From contig NZ_JAPIVT010000011.1 in NCBI RefSeq assembly GCF_026239735.1, positions 62,001 to 126,000 of the forward strand: DNA of 64,000 bases. Reading direction: 5' to 3'. Numbering within the stretch: the stretch's first letter is position 1; each line of letters begins with the position of its first letter. The notes under the pieces were generated by a model. The model worked only from the letters and a program-made list of their open reading frames with translations. It was not told the DNA's origin and searched no databases. A program made the translations under genes and the position numbers. This document shows, in pieces, positions 1 through 9,039 of the stretch. Source of the DNA: Pedobacter sp. MC2016-05 (GTDB taxonomy: Bacteria > Bacteroidota > Bacteroidia > Sphingobacteriales > Sphingobacteriaceae).

Positions 1-756
1 GGGTGCGCACAGAGTTCATGGAAGTACATGACAGATGCATTTCTAGATGATTTCAAAGTAATACTCTTTGATTACGTTGGATCTGGCAGTTCGGATAAAA
101 CTCAATATGATTATCACAAATACTCCACTTTAGAGGGTTATGCCTGTGATGTTCTTGATATTATCGAAACTCTTGGACTAAAAGACATTATTTTCGTTGG
201 ACATTCGGTAAGTAGTATGATTGGGATGATTGCCGCTTTGCAAAAACCCGAGGCTTTTAAGAAACTTATTTTTATCGGTCCTTCTCCTAGATACCTTAAC
301 GATAGGGATTATATTGGCGGGTTTGAAGCTGCTGATATTAAAACCATCTTCACACAAATTGCCGAAGATTATGTTAGCTGGACTAAAGCAATCGCGCCAA
401 TAGTGATGAATAAAGCTGAAGAACCAGAATTAGCTGGTTTTCTACAAGGTTGTTTTGAAGAAACAGAGCCAAGCATTGCTCTGGCCTTCGCTATGGCTAC
501 ATTTAAAGCAGATTACCGCGATGATTTAAAGAAATTTGATATTCCGAGTTTAACGCTGCAAAGTAGCAATGATATCATGGCACCCCTATCTGCGGGTGAA
601 TACATTCATCAAAACACAAGAAATAACTTCTTTGTGGTGATGAAAGCGACCGGGCATTTTCCACACATTAGTAAACCTGAAGAAACCATAAGGGAGATTA
701 AGGATTTTATTGCTCATGAAAATATTCACACAACACGTGATGAGCTCTATGCCTAG
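1..756 (+). CDS. RsbQ-like alpha/beta hydrolase (5' partial)
   Basis: Alpha/beta hydrolase that closely resembles Bacillus RsbQ, the partner of the energy-stress phosphatase RsbP, and more distantly the plant karrikin/strigolactone receptors. The frame is open from base 1, and the residues before the first ATG (base 28) still match the RsbQ family (Gly-Cys-x-Gln-Ser-x-Trp), so the real start lies left of the window and the ATG at 28 is internal. Visible motifs are the family stretch VILFDYVGSG, the nucleophile elbow GHSVS with the catalytic Ser, an Asp in the SSNDIMAP segment and the catalytic His in TGHFPH. The gene is convergent with the REC-Hpt gene, with 1 bp between stops. Family membership is clear; the signalling partner is not visible here. 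Confidence 0.88.
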   Translation, partial: GCAQSSWKYMTDAFLDDFKVILFDYVGSGSSDKTQYDYHKYSTLEGYACDVLDIIETLGLKDIIFVGHSVSSMIGMIAALQKPEAFKKLIFIGPSPRYLNDRDYIGGFEAADIKTIFTQIAEDYVSWTKAIAPIVMNKAEEPELAGFLQGCFEETEPSIALAFAMATFKADYRDDLKKFDIPSLTLQSSNDIMAPLSAGEYIHQNTRNNFFVVMKATGHFPHISKPEETIREIKDFIAHENIHTTRDELYA

Positions 757-757
757 C

Positions 758-1498
758 TTATTTCTGCTTTACTGAATCTATAAAATGTTTGGCTTCCGCT
801 TTTGCTTTATTGCATATGGCTTGAATACAATTCAATCGTGATCCCATCTCGGATACATCCATGTTTTCTAATGAACGTAAACTGGTCTCCAATTTAGACC
901 TTAAGCCCACAATATAAATTGTTGAAAGCGTACGATGAGCAATCATCTTGATCTCTTCTCCTCTTTTTTCTGCGAAATTTTGTTGTAATTCTGACAAGTC
1001 CTGGTCAATCGTCTCGATAAATTTCTCGATTACTTCGATCTCATATTCCTTATCACCTAAACTAACCTCTTTTAAATAGCTTAAATCAATAACTTCATAG
1101 GCATATTGATCTCCAGATTTTAGCTTCTCCTTTGGTAAAAATTGCGTAAGCATTCCAACCAGTTCAATCTTTTGGATAGGCTTGCTAAAATATCCATTCA
1201 TGCCAGCGGCAAAGCATTTATCCTTAACTTCGTTAATATTAAAGGCCGTTATTGCTACAATCGGTATCTCTAGCTTAAGTTTCTGACGAATGATTTTAGT
1301 CAGTTCGAAACCATCTATTTTAGGTAACATAAGATCAACCATTATTAAAAAAAATGAGTGCGATTCGAGCAAAATCTGCGCTTCGTGTCCGTCGCTGACA
1401 ATTTTGAAACTAAAATCGTATTCTCCTAAATAGTTGGCTATTAGCTTTTGGTCAATTAAGTTATCTTCTACTATTAAAACGTCAATTTGTTCTCTCAT
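758..1498 (-). CDS. Orphan response regulator with REC and Hpt domains
   Basis: A 246-residue protein with an N-terminal receiver domain (about residues 5-122). It has the acidic pair near the N-terminus (VEDN), the phospho-acceptor Asp in MVDLMLPKIDG, the Thr of AITAF and the Lys of SKP. A C-terminal histidine-phosphotransfer domain (about 140-240) has the likely phospho-His in IAHRTLST. There is no kinase, DNA-binding or enzymatic output domain. A REC-Hpt fusion without a kinase normally acts as a relay between a hybrid histidine kinase and another regulator. The neighbouring LytTR regulator, 18 bp upstream on the same strand, is the obvious candidate recipient, which is an inference. No sensor kinase is encoded in the window. 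Confidence 0.85.
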   Translation of the reverse strand: MREQIDVLIVEDNLIDQKLIANYLGEYDFSFKIVSDGHEAQILLESHSFFLIMVDLMLPKIDGFELTKIIRQKLKLEIPIVAITAFNINEVKDKCFAAGMNGYFSKPIQKIELVGMLTQFLPKEKLKSGDQYAYEVIDLSYLKEVSLGDKEYEIEVIEKFIETIDQDLSELQQNFAEKRGEEIKMIAHRTLSTIYIVGLRSKLETSLRSLENMDVSEMGSRLNCIQAICNKAKAEAKHFIDSVKQK

Positions 1499-1516
1499 AA
1501 AAATCTATTCAATACA

Positions 1517-2212
1517 TTAAAGAATTTGCATCCGCTTGTTTAGTGATGATTTATAAGCATCAGAAACTGAAACAAAATGTTGCTGAATAATCAGCGTTCC
1601 GCCCTCAATGGTATCTATTTTACTAATATTTACGATGAGAGAACGGTGCACCCGAGAAAACATATCCATCGGCAACTTATCTTCCACTGACTTTAAAGAG
1701 GAATGAGTTGCGTAATTCTTTTTATCCATATAAATTTTTACATAATCGCCTTTAGCCTCCAAATAATTGATGTCTGCAAGCTTTATTCGCCTGATAATAT
1801 TGGAATCCCTGATAAATATAAATTCATCCTTTTTGGAAGGCATAAACAAATTTTGATTCTTGTAAATTTCTTTCGCCTTGATAATCGCCTTTAAAAACCG
1901 ATCGGGCGTTATGGGTTTGGCAATAAAGTCAACTACATTTAAATCGTATGCATCAGATGCATAATCTCGTTTCGAGCTTATAAAAACAATCAAGGGCCTT
2001 TTATCTCCTAAAACTTTAACAAGCTCAATACCAGTAATTCTTGGCATTTCAACATCAAGAAGTAGTAAGTCAATTTTATTATTTGCCAATATCTTAAAAG
2101 CATCTGCAGCATTCTCACATTCTGCAATTAGCTTTAGAGAGTCCTCAATTTTGAATAAATTTTTGAGGACACTTCTCGCTATTGCATTATCATCAATAAT
2201 CAGACAGTTCAT
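1517..2212 (-). CDS. LytTR-family response regulator
   Basis: A 231-residue regulator of the LytR/AlgR type. The receiver domain (about 1-120) has IIDDN, the phospho-acceptor in LLLLDVEMPRITG and the Lys of AKPI. The LytTR DNA-binding domain (about 130-230) contains the recognisable segments FIFIRDSNIIRRI, INYLEAKGDYVKIY and FSRVHRSLIVNISKID. Such proteins bind direct repeats upstream of target genes and are usually phosphorylated by a LytS-type histidine kinase, which is absent here. It precedes the REC-Hpt gene on the same strand and the two are probably co-transcribed. The roughly 235 bp upstream of it shows no gene. Confidence 0.93.
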   Translation of the reverse strand: MNCLIIDDNAIARSVLKNLFKIEDSLKLIAECENAADAFKILANNKIDLLLLDVEMPRITGIELVKVLGDKRPLIVFISSKRDYASDAYDLNVVDFIAKPITPDRFLKAIIKAKEIYKNQNLFMPSKKDEFIFIRDSNIIRRIKLADINYLEAKGDYVKIYMDKKNYATHSSLKSVEDKLPMDMFSRVHRSLIVNISKIDTIEGGTLIIQQHFVSVSDAYKSSLNKRMQIL

Positions 2213-2449
2213 TTTATCGGTTTAGCGGTGCGCTAAAGCTAACTAATTCCTTGAAAAGTCATTCCAACATAATTAAAATGAATGAAATGAATAATTGTTT
2301 ACAAAACCAAAAAACCAATAAAATTTTCAACACGTATGTAATCCCATTCAGCTTGCAAAAGTGCCTTTCTATCGACAGAATATTTACCTGAGAAGCTTTT
2401 AGAAATACTTTTGACAGCAGAAAATCATTTAAAAAATTAGAATAATCTC

Positions 2450-3060
2450 ATGAACACAATTAAAACAATTACACTTTCGCTCTTAAGCTTAGTATCAATC
2501 TCTCTACATGCACAATCATTCAAGGAACCTGTTGCTTATAAACTTAAAAACGGAATGAACATTATCATTTCAGAAATAATCGCTCGCCAAAAGCTTATGC
2601 AAGTTTTACTTTAGATAAAGAAGCATTCGCTGACAGCAAAGACGGTATAGTTGAAATGCTAAACGCAGTTTTGAACGAAAGCATAACAAGCGACAATTTA
2701 TCTTTGAAAGATAAAAGTGGCAATTAGCTGCCTCCGCAGATACTTTCGATAAAGAACTTTCAAGTATGACTTCTCTTTTGCAAAATGCAAACATTAATGA
2801 GAAGACATTTAATACAGGTAAGACAAAACTATTATTGAGCCTAAAGTTGATTATGATTACGATCGAATCGTTAATGAACCTTCAATAGCAAATTTAACAT
2901 TTAGCGATGTCTTGAACTTCTACAACGAAATCTCTCTGGAGAAAATATTCTTAACGATTGCTGGTGATGTAACACAGTTTCGGCTAAAGCTTCAGTGAAA
3001 AAGGCCTTCGGTTTATGGAACACCAATAAAGTGTATCAAAACGAAGTAACTTCAAAATAG
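2450..3060 (+). pseudogene. Decayed M16 (insulinase-like) peptidase relic
   Basis: Translation from ATG 2450 gives a signal peptide ending ...LHAQS followed by EPVAYKLKNGMNIIISE, the typical N-terminus of periplasmic M16 peptidases of Bacteroidota. The frame then breaks repeatedly. Restoring one A near 2573 continues as NNRSPKAYASFTLDKEAF, restoring one T near 2727 continues as LAASADTFDKELSS, another shift near 2830 gives PKVDYDYDRIVNEPS, and a final frame gives KASVKKAFGLWNTNK and a stop at 3060. Only about 200 codons remain of a family usually well over 400, so large internal deletions occurred too. A terminator-like hairpin survives just downstream. It cannot encode a working peptidase. 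Confidence 0.8.
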
Positions 3061-3082
3061 CTTTATATAATGCAGTGATTTT

Positions 3083-3113
3083 GCCCGTTGATTAAACTTC
3101 AAAGGGCTTTTTT
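3083..3113 (+). terminator. Rho-independent terminator behind the M16 relic
   Basis: Arms at 3083-3091 and 3099-3107 pair at 8 of 9 positions, separated by a 7-nt loop and followed directly by a T run. It lies 22 bp after the last stop of the relic, so it is probably that gene's original terminator. Confidence 0.65.
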
Positions 3114-3200
3114 ATGCTTAAATGTTACAGATTTTTGCCTAAATCGCTCTAAACATTCAGCAATCATTCGATATATTAGCCTAATAATTTATTTCTCAAG

Positions 3201-4550
3201 ATGAATAAAATTTACACTACTATTTTCCTGATTGCTTTTGGCGCTTATGCCCAGGCTCAAACTATTGTTAATCGAAATCAGGATATCGAATCGATGGTAA
3301 AATCTGTGAATAAGGATTCGCTTAAGCAGTATATCTCGACCATGGTTAATTTTGGCACAAGAAGTACTTTAAGTGATATAAAAAGTAAAACCAGGGGAAT
3401 TGGCGCAGCAAGAAATTGGGTAGTTGCTAAGTTTAATCAATTTGCGAAGCAAAGCGACGGAAGGTTAACAGCCTTTTTAGATACTACAACTTTCCAATCA
3501 GACGGAAAACGAATTGATAAAGCAACTTTGTTAGGCAATGCGGTAGCTATTTTAAAAGGAACTGATACAAATGATAAACGGGTTTATGTTGTTAGTGGTC
3601 ATTTAGACAGTCGCGTAACCGACGTAATGAACCGCACCAGCGATGCGCCTGGTGCTAATGATGATGGTAGTGGGGTTGCAGGTGTGATTGAAGCGGCCCG
3701 CATTATGAGTAAATATAAATTTTCTGCCACAATTATTTTTGTTGCGGTGAGTGGCGAAGAACAATCATTATTAGGATCTGGATTTATGGCAGCCAAAGCC
3801 AAAAAAGAAGGTTGGAATATTGATGCAATGCTCAACAATGATATGATTGGCAGTAACAATAGCAGCGAAACGCAAATTATCGACAATACCCGACTGAGGG
3901 TTTTTAGCGAAGGCTTACCTAGTTACGAGTTGGATAAGAATGCAAAAGCCATCCGTCAGTTTGGTCTAGAAAATGATGGGAAAAGCCGGCAATTGGCTCG
4001 ATATGTAAAAGAAGTTGGCGAAAGATACGTGGATCAACTCGAAGTGAAGCTTATTTATAGAAATGACCGTTTCTTGCGTGGTGGCGACCATACACCCTTT
4101 GTTGAAAATGGATTTCCGGCAGTGAGAATTACTGAAATGAACGAAAATTTTGACCACCAACATCAGGACTTAAGAACCGAAAATGGTATTCGTTATGGCG
4201 ATTTACAGGAGTTTATGGATTTTGAATATCTCCGGAAAAATACTGCTGTAAACATTTCAGTTTTGGCCAATCTGGCAAAAGCCCCATCGAGCCCTGTAGA
4301 GGTAAAAATCGATGTAAAGAACCTGAGCAATTCATCATATTTGTATTGGAAAGCACCAACAAATGGCCCTGTAAAAGGTTATTATGTGCTAATGCGTGAA
4401 ACGAGCAGCCCAGTTTGGGAAAAGAAATTTTTTACTATAGCAACCGAATTAAAGGTCCCTTATAGTAAAGACAATTATTTATTTGCGGTACAAAGTGTTG
4501 GTAAAGATGGTAGTGAGAGTTTACCTGTGGTTCCAGGAATTGGCCGCTAA
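3201..4550 (+). CDS. Secreted M28-family zinc peptidase
   Basis: A 449-residue exported peptidase with a signal peptide (about 1-19, ending AQAQ). The M28 metal-binding pattern is visible in order: VSGHLDSR, GANDDGSGVAG (bridging Asp), SGEEQSLLGS (catalytic Glu pair), NNDMIG and the late His in GGDHTPF. After about residue 365 follows a small beta-rich segment that looks like a fibronectin-III-type domain (LYWKAPTNGPVKGYYVLMRE). M28 enzymes are mostly aminopeptidases; substrate preference cannot be read from the sequence. It stands alone on the + strand between the M16 relic and tspO. The start follows an A/T-rich leader with no clear Shine-Dalgarno sequence. Confidence 0.92.
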   Translation: MNKIYTTIFLIAFGAYAQAQTIVNRNQDIESMVKSVNKDSLKQYISTMVNFGTRSTLSDIKSKTRGIGAARNWVVAKFNQFAKQSDGRLTAFLDTTTFQSDGKRIDKATLLGNAVAILKGTDTNDKRVYVVSGHLDSRVTDVMNRTSDAPGANDDGSGVAGVIEAARIMSKYKFSATIIFVAVSGEEQSLLGSGFMAAKAKKEGWNIDAMLNNDMIGSNNSSETQIIDNTRLRVFSEGLPSYELDKNAKAIRQFGLENDGKSRQLARYVKEVGERYVDQLEVKLIYRNDRFLRGGDHTPFVENGFPAVRITEMNENFDHQHQDLRTENGIRYGDLQEFMDFEYLRKNTAVNISVLANLAKAPSSPVEVKIDVKNLSNSSYLYWKAPTNGPVKGYYVLMRETSSPVWEKKFFTIATELKVPYSKDNYLFAVQSVGKDGSESLPVVPGIGR

Positions 4551-4594
4551 TGAAACTTTTAAGATTTGTGGTTGTTTAGTTTCCAAAAATTAGG

Positions 4595-5068
4595 ATGAAA
4601 TTTAAACCTGTAGCGTTCTTAATAAATATTGTCATCACCCTGGGTATTGGCGCTTTAGGAGGTTTGGCAACTTCTGAATCGGTTAAAACATGGTATCCTA
4701 CATTAAACAAACCCTCTTTTAACCCACCAAACTGGTTGTTTGCTCCGGTTTGGACGAGCCTTTACATATTAATTGGAATTGCGGCTTATTTAGTTTGGAT
4801 AAAGCGAGATAAAATCGCCCATTTTCCAAGGGTTTTAGCGATCTATTTTATCCAATTGATCTTAAATTTATGCTGGTCGTTTATCTTTTTCTCCCTTCAT
4901 GAAATAGGCTTCGCATTATTCGAAATCCTCATCTTACTGATCGTAATTGTGGTTAATGCTATTGCATTTCACAAGATCGATAAATGGGCGGGCTATTTAT
5001 TCATACCTTATATTCTTTGGGTAGGTTTCGCATCATTTTTAACTTATAGCATTTTCATGTTGAATTAA
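4595..5068 (+). CDS. tspO: TspO/MBR family tryptophan-rich membrane protein
   Basis: A 157-residue protein of five predicted transmembrane helices with the family signatures: Lys-Pro-x-Phe-x-Pro-Pro-x-W-x-F-x-P-V-W-T near residues 39-54 (KPSFNPPNWLFAPVWT) and the WSFIFF segment in helix 3. TspO proteins bind porphyrins and sterol-like ligands, and in bacteria have been linked to tetrapyrrole and stress responses. Length is typical. It lies 44 bp after the M28 peptidase and 28 bp before the patatin gene, so it may share a transcript with the latter; no functional link is evident. Confidence 0.92.
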   Translation: MKFKPVAFLINIVITLGIGALGGLATSESVKTWYPTLNKPSFNPPNWLFAPVWTSLYILIGIAAYLVWIKRDKIAHFPRVLAIYFIQLILNLCWSFIFFSLHEIGFALFEILILLIVIVVNAIAFHKIDKWAGYLFIPYILWVGFASFLTYSIFMLN

Positions 5069-5096
5069 TTTTAAAAGAAAACACTATTTTAGAGGA

Positions 5097-7415
5097 GTGG
5101 TAGCTTTTAAAAGATTTTTGCTGATGCTCTTCATTTTGTGCTGTGCTGAGCTACATGCGCAAAAAGTAGGCCTTGTATTTAGTGGTGGCGGCGCCAAAGG
5201 ACTTGCTCACATTGGTACACTTAAAGCATTAGAGGAAAACCAAATTCCGATAGATTATATTACCGGAACATCAATGGGCGGGATTGTGGGTGCAATGTAC
5301 GCCGCGGGCTATTCGCCTAAGCAAATTGAACAAATTGCGGTAAGCAAAGAATTTCAAAACTGGGTAAACGGAAGATACACGAGTGATTATACGTATTACT
5401 TTCAAAAAAACGCACCAAATGCATCGATGTTAACAGCCAAAGTGGCCATTGATACTGGTTTCCACTTTAGCTTTCGCTCCAATATCATCAACGATATTCC
5501 ACTTAATTTTGCTTTTTTGGAACTCTTTTCTCAAGCATCGGCAGTTTCGAAAGATAATTTTGATAACCTCTTTGTGCCTTATCGTTGTATGGTTGCCGAT
5601 GTACTTTCGCAGAAAAGCATCACCGTAAGTAAAGGAAGTTTAGCCGAAGCTGTGAGAGCTACAATGACTGTTCCCATTGTTTACAGGCCAATTAAGTTGG
5701 ATGGGAAATATGTTTTTGATGGAGGTTTGTACAATAACTTTCCAGCCGATGTAATGGAAAAAGAGTTTAAACCCGATTATGTAATTGGCGCAAATGTTTC
5801 TTCAAAAACTTATAACGAATATCCAAAAAATATTGATGATAGGCTGATGAACCGCTTTTTGGTTTACATGTTTCTATCTAAATCCGATTCTACCATGATT
5901 GGCAAAAACGGCATTTATATCCAGCCCGATTTGGGCACTTACAGTGTAACCAATTTTGCGCCTGTCGAGGATTTAATTAAAAAAGGATATGATGCCACCA
6001 TGGCTGATATGCCTCGAATTAAAGCCCTGATCGCAAAGAGAGTCGACCCACTGGAGCTGGAACGGAAAAGGGCAGCATTTAATTCGCGTAAACCCGATTT
6101 AAATTTTAGCAATATTATTGTTTCCGGCGTAAATAGTCAGCAAAAAAAATATGTAGAGCGGCTTTTTAAAAGTGATAAGGCCACCTTTAATCTTGAAGAT
6201 ATCAAACGGGGTTACTATAAACTAGTCGCCGATCAAACTTTTGAAACCATTTACCCTAAAATATCATACCAGGCCGTTACTGACAATTATACTTTTGAGG
6301 TGGTTGCACAACCAAAAAAAAGCTTCAAACTCGATTTAGGTGGCAACATTTCGACCAGGCCAATAAGCAACGTTTTTTTGGGTGCAGAATATAATTACCT
6401 CAATAGAAAAGCTTATACTTTTGGCACCAGCTTTTATTCAGGCAGATTTTATGAATCTGTTCAGGTTAATGGCCGGATCGATTATCCCACAAAACTGCCC
6501 ATTTTTTTAGCGGCTGAGCTTACTTATAACCACTGGAACTTCTACAATACGAGCAAAATTTTTATCGAAAATCCCCGTCCCATTTATATAGAGCAGTCGG
6601 ATAGAAAAATAGATTTGATGATGGGTGTACCATTGAACTACAATACAAAGGTAGTTTTGCATGCTAATTTCATCAATAATAACGACCGCTACAGTCCTAA
6701 CAATACTTTTTCGGTAGGCGATTTATTGGATCAAACTATTTTCAACGGTTTTAGAGGGTCGTTAAATCTGGAGAAAAATTCATTAAATAGAAAACAATAT
6801 GCCACTAATGGTCAAAGTTTTTCTCTCAGTGTAAATTACACAACCGGTCGCGAAAATTATAATCCAGGTAACATATCACGTAATATCCCTGGTTTTTCAA
6901 AACCAATTGGCGTAAGCAGGTTACGGCAATGGGGAAGTATCAAACTCACCCAGGAAAACTATTTTTTACACCTTAACAAATACACTTTAGGCTACATTGT
7001 TGAGGGAGTAATTTCGAACCAACCCCTGTTTAGTAATTATTATTCTACTCTTTTGGTTTCTCCGGCATTTTACCCGATACAAGATAGCCGATCGCTCTTT
7101 TTAGATAAGTTTAGAGCCACCACATACGCAGCAGGAGGAATAAAAAACATTTATAACTTTAGAAAAAATTTGGATTTTAGATTGGAAGGATACTTATTTT
7201 TGCCACATAAAGAGTTCGAATTAAATAATTTTCAAGATGTAGATTATGCGAAAGCCATAAGCAAAATACGCTATGCGGCTACAGCTGGCGTAGTTTATCA
7301 TACGCCTGTGGGCCCTGTAAGCTTAAGCTACAATTTATATAACGATGCAATTAAAAGAAATGGTGTATTATTACATATCGGTTATCTAATTTACAATAAA
7401 CGTTCTATCGAATGA
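5097..7415 (+). CDS. Patatin-like phospholipase with C-terminal outer-membrane barrel
   Basis: A 772-residue exported protein. A signal peptide (about 1-21, ending HAQ) precedes the patatin domain (about 24-300), with oxyanion loop SGGGAKG, nucleophile motif GTSMG and catalytic Asp in DGGLYNN. A POTRA-like linker (NIIVSGVNSQQKKYVERLF, about 340-360) leads to a long beta-rich C-terminus (about 415-772) that resembles an Omp85/BamA-type barrel ending SYNLY...LHIGYLIY. The layout matches PlpD-type self-exporting phospholipases. The start used is GTG 5097 directly after AGAGGA, which is too close to be an ideal ribosome site; an in-frame TTG at 5118 or ATG at 5124 are alternatives, though the latter shortens the signal peptide. 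It overlaps the next gene by 4 nt. Confidence 0.9.
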   Translation: MVAFKRFLLMLFILCCAELHAQKVGLVFSGGGAKGLAHIGTLKALEENQIPIDYITGTSMGGIVGAMYAAGYSPKQIEQIAVSKEFQNWVNGRYTSDYTYYFQKNAPNASMLTAKVAIDTGFHFSFRSNIINDIPLNFAFLELFSQASAVSKDNFDNLFVPYRCMVADVLSQKSITVSKGSLAEAVRATMTVPIVYRPIKLDGKYVFDGGLYNNFPADVMEKEFKPDYVIGANVSSKTYNEYPKNIDDRLMNRFLVYMFLSKSDSTMIGKNGIYIQPDLGTYSVTNFAPVEDLIKKGYDATMADMPRIKALIAKRVDPLELERKRAAFNSRKPDLNFSNIIVSGVNSQQKKYVERLFKSDKATFNLEDIKRGYYKLVADQTFETIYPKISYQAVTDNYTFEVVAQPKKSFKLDLGGNISTRPISNVFLGAEYNYLNRKAYTFGTSFYSGRFYESVQVNGRIDYPTKLPIFLAAELTYNHWNFYNTSKIFIENPRPIYIEQSDRKIDLMMGVPLNYNTKVVLHANFINNNDRYSPNNTFSVGDLLDQTIFNGFRGSLNLEKNSLNRKQYATNGQSFSLSVNYTTGRENYNPGNISRNIPGFSKPIGVSRLRQWGSIKLTQENYFLHLNKYTLGYIVEGVISNQPLFSNYYSTLLVSPAFYPIQDSRSLFLDKFRATTYAAGGIKNIYNFRKNLDFRLEGYLFLPHKEFELNNFQDVDYAKAISKIRYAATAGVVYHTPVGPVSLSYNLYNDAIKRNGVLLHIGYLIYNKRSIE

Positions 7416-7942
7416 AGCGAATCATTTTACTATTATCCCTGTGTTTAATCGGTTTTTTTAGCTCGGCACAAACTGCAGCCATCAATAATTTTCTCGTAAA
7501 AGAAAATTTGCTTAAAAATAATAAACTGGCCATCATAGCTGCCGATTCATTAAATGTTCCAAACGAAAATATTAATGGCACCTATACCTTTAGCGTTAGC
7601 GGCTTTACCCAGGTATTAAAATTTAACGATGGAATTGCGGTGCTACCCCTTCCTATCGATAAATCTACATTTGTATATATCAAACATCAAAACGATACGG
7701 GCACCCATAGCAAGCTGGTTTACGTGTATAAGAAAGATGCTGACCTCACCCCTTATGCTATTAGCAGCTTATGGCTTTTTATTATCCCTATTGCGCTGGT
7801 GATTATTGCTTTTGCATTCAGGAAACTCATCATTTTTGTTGTTCTAGCCTTTTTAATATTTGTTTATTTTAACCACAGTAGCGGTTTGAATATTGGCACC
7901 TTTTTCGAAAGTATTTTTGATGGTTTGAAGAATTTATTCTGA
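7412..7942 (+). CDS. Exported hypothetical protein with C-terminal membrane anchor
   Basis: A 176-residue protein of unknown function. It has an N-terminal signal peptide (about 1-19, ending SSAQ), a soluble region of about 95 residues rich in beta-strand patterns, and two hydrophobic segments (about 118-150) followed by an amphipathic tail. Its ATG overlaps the stop of the patatin gene (ATGA), so the two are almost certainly translated together. The topology suggests a soluble domain on the periplasmic face of the inner membrane. I do not recognise a family. Confidence 0.75.
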   Translation: MKRIILLLSLCLIGFFSSAQTAAINNFLVKENLLKNNKLAIIAADSLNVPNENINGTYTFSVSGFTQVLKFNDGIAVLPLPIDKSTFVYIKHQNDTGTHSKLVYVYKKDADLTPYAISSLWLFIIPIALVIIAFAFRKLIIFVVLAFLIFVYFNHSSGLNIGTFFESIFDGLKNLF

Positions 7943-8124
7943 CCGGGAAAGCAAAAGCAGCGAATTCTTTAAGGTAAGTCCGGCTTTTTGCTAAATTCCC
8001 AATGGTATTTAGTGCCGACTGTTCGGCAAAGCCATCGGAAGATATCGCTTCAATCCGGTTTATTAAATAACTTTCTGCTACTATCAATGGCAGCCCTTGC
8101 ACCGTTTTATTTTATAATTACAAA

Positions 8125-9039
8125 ATGCGAATCGCAGTTATCGATCTAGGAACCAACACTTTTCATTTGCTTATTGCAGAAGTTGCACAGCAAAACTTCG
8201 ATATACTTTACAAAACCAATGTACCAGTTAAACTCGGCGAAGGAAGGATTAACGAGAACATGATTATACCGGCAGCTTTCAATCGTGGTATAGCCTGTTT
8301 AGAAAAATTTGCAGAAACCATCAAAGAATTTAAGGTAGAGCAGCTTAAGGCCACCGCAACTTCGGCTGTGCGAAGTGCCAAAAACGGAAAGGATTTCGTT
8401 GAAGCTGTTTTACAAACCTGTGGAATTTCGATTGAAGTAATTAGTGGCGATGATGAGGCAGAGCTGATTTATCAAGGTGTAAAGCTGAGCGGTCCGATCA
8501 AACAATCATCTTTAATTATGGATATTGGAGGCGGAAGTGTAGAGTTTATCTTTTGTGATACCGAAAAATTGCTCTGGAAAAAAAGTTACAATATCGGTGC
8601 CGCCCGTTTAGCGCAACAGTTTTTCAAATCTGATCCTATTAATGATGAAGACAAAAATGCCCTTCTATATCATATTCAAATCGAATTAGCAGCGCTATTT
8701 GAGAAATGTGAACAGTACGAACCCAAAATTTTAATTGGATCTGCAGGTGCATTTGAAACCTTTGCTGAACTGATCATCAAGAAAAAGAATTATCCGGTAG
8801 AAATTGCGACAGCCAAAACCTACGCATTTAACTATGATGAATACATCGAAACCGCTATTGAACTTTTAAATCGCAATCATTCGGAACGAGCAGCCATGAA
8901 AGGTATGATTCCGCTTCGGGTAGATATGATTGTGATGGCCACGCTAATTACAAACTACGTACTGGGCAGAGCAAAAATTAATGAAATCATCCTCTCCACT
9001 TACGATTTGAAAATGGGTTCGCTTGCAGGCTTTTTATAA
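8125..9039 (+). CDS. ppx: Ppx/GppA-type exopolyphosphatase
   Basis: A 304-residue protein of the ASKHA fold. The phosphate-1 loop IDLGTNTFHLLIAE sits at the N-terminus, TSAVRSAKNG is the conserved segment of the first domain, and the phosphate-2 motif MDIGGGSVEFIF lies near residues 132-143. At about 300 residues it is the short form without the C-terminal HD domain, as is common in Bacteroidota. These enzymes remove terminal phosphate from polyphosphate or hydrolyse pppGpp; which one cannot be told. No polyphosphate kinase is nearby. Its 3' end overlaps the convergent carboxypeptidase-regulatory-domain gene by 6 bp. Confidence 0.92.
   Translation: MRIAVIDLGTNTFHLLIAEVAQQNFDILYKTNVPVKLGEGRINENMIIPAAFNRGIACLEKFAETIKEFKVEQLKATATSAVRSAKNGKDFVEAVLQTCGISIEVISGDDEAELIYQGVKLSGPIKQSSLIMDIGGGSVEFIFCDTEKLLWKKSYNIGAARLAQQFFKSDPINDEDKNALLYHIQIELAALFEKCEQYEPKILIGSAGAFETFAELIIKKKNYPVEIATAKTYAFNYDEYIETAIELLNRNHSERAAMKGMIPLRVDMIVMATLITNYVLGRAKINEIILSTYDLKMGSLAGFL

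Noticed and set aside
7869..8102. 77-codon open frame on the minus strand overlapping the end of the 7412-7942 gene
   Set aside because: No recognised family, no start context, overlaps a better-supported gene and has no homologous motif that I can name; the part beyond 7942 might be a relic but cannot be shown.
8096..8125. Possible -33/-7 promoter before ppx (TTG and TATAATTA)
   Set aside because: The -7 part does not match TAnnTTTG and spacing is not the usual 19-21.
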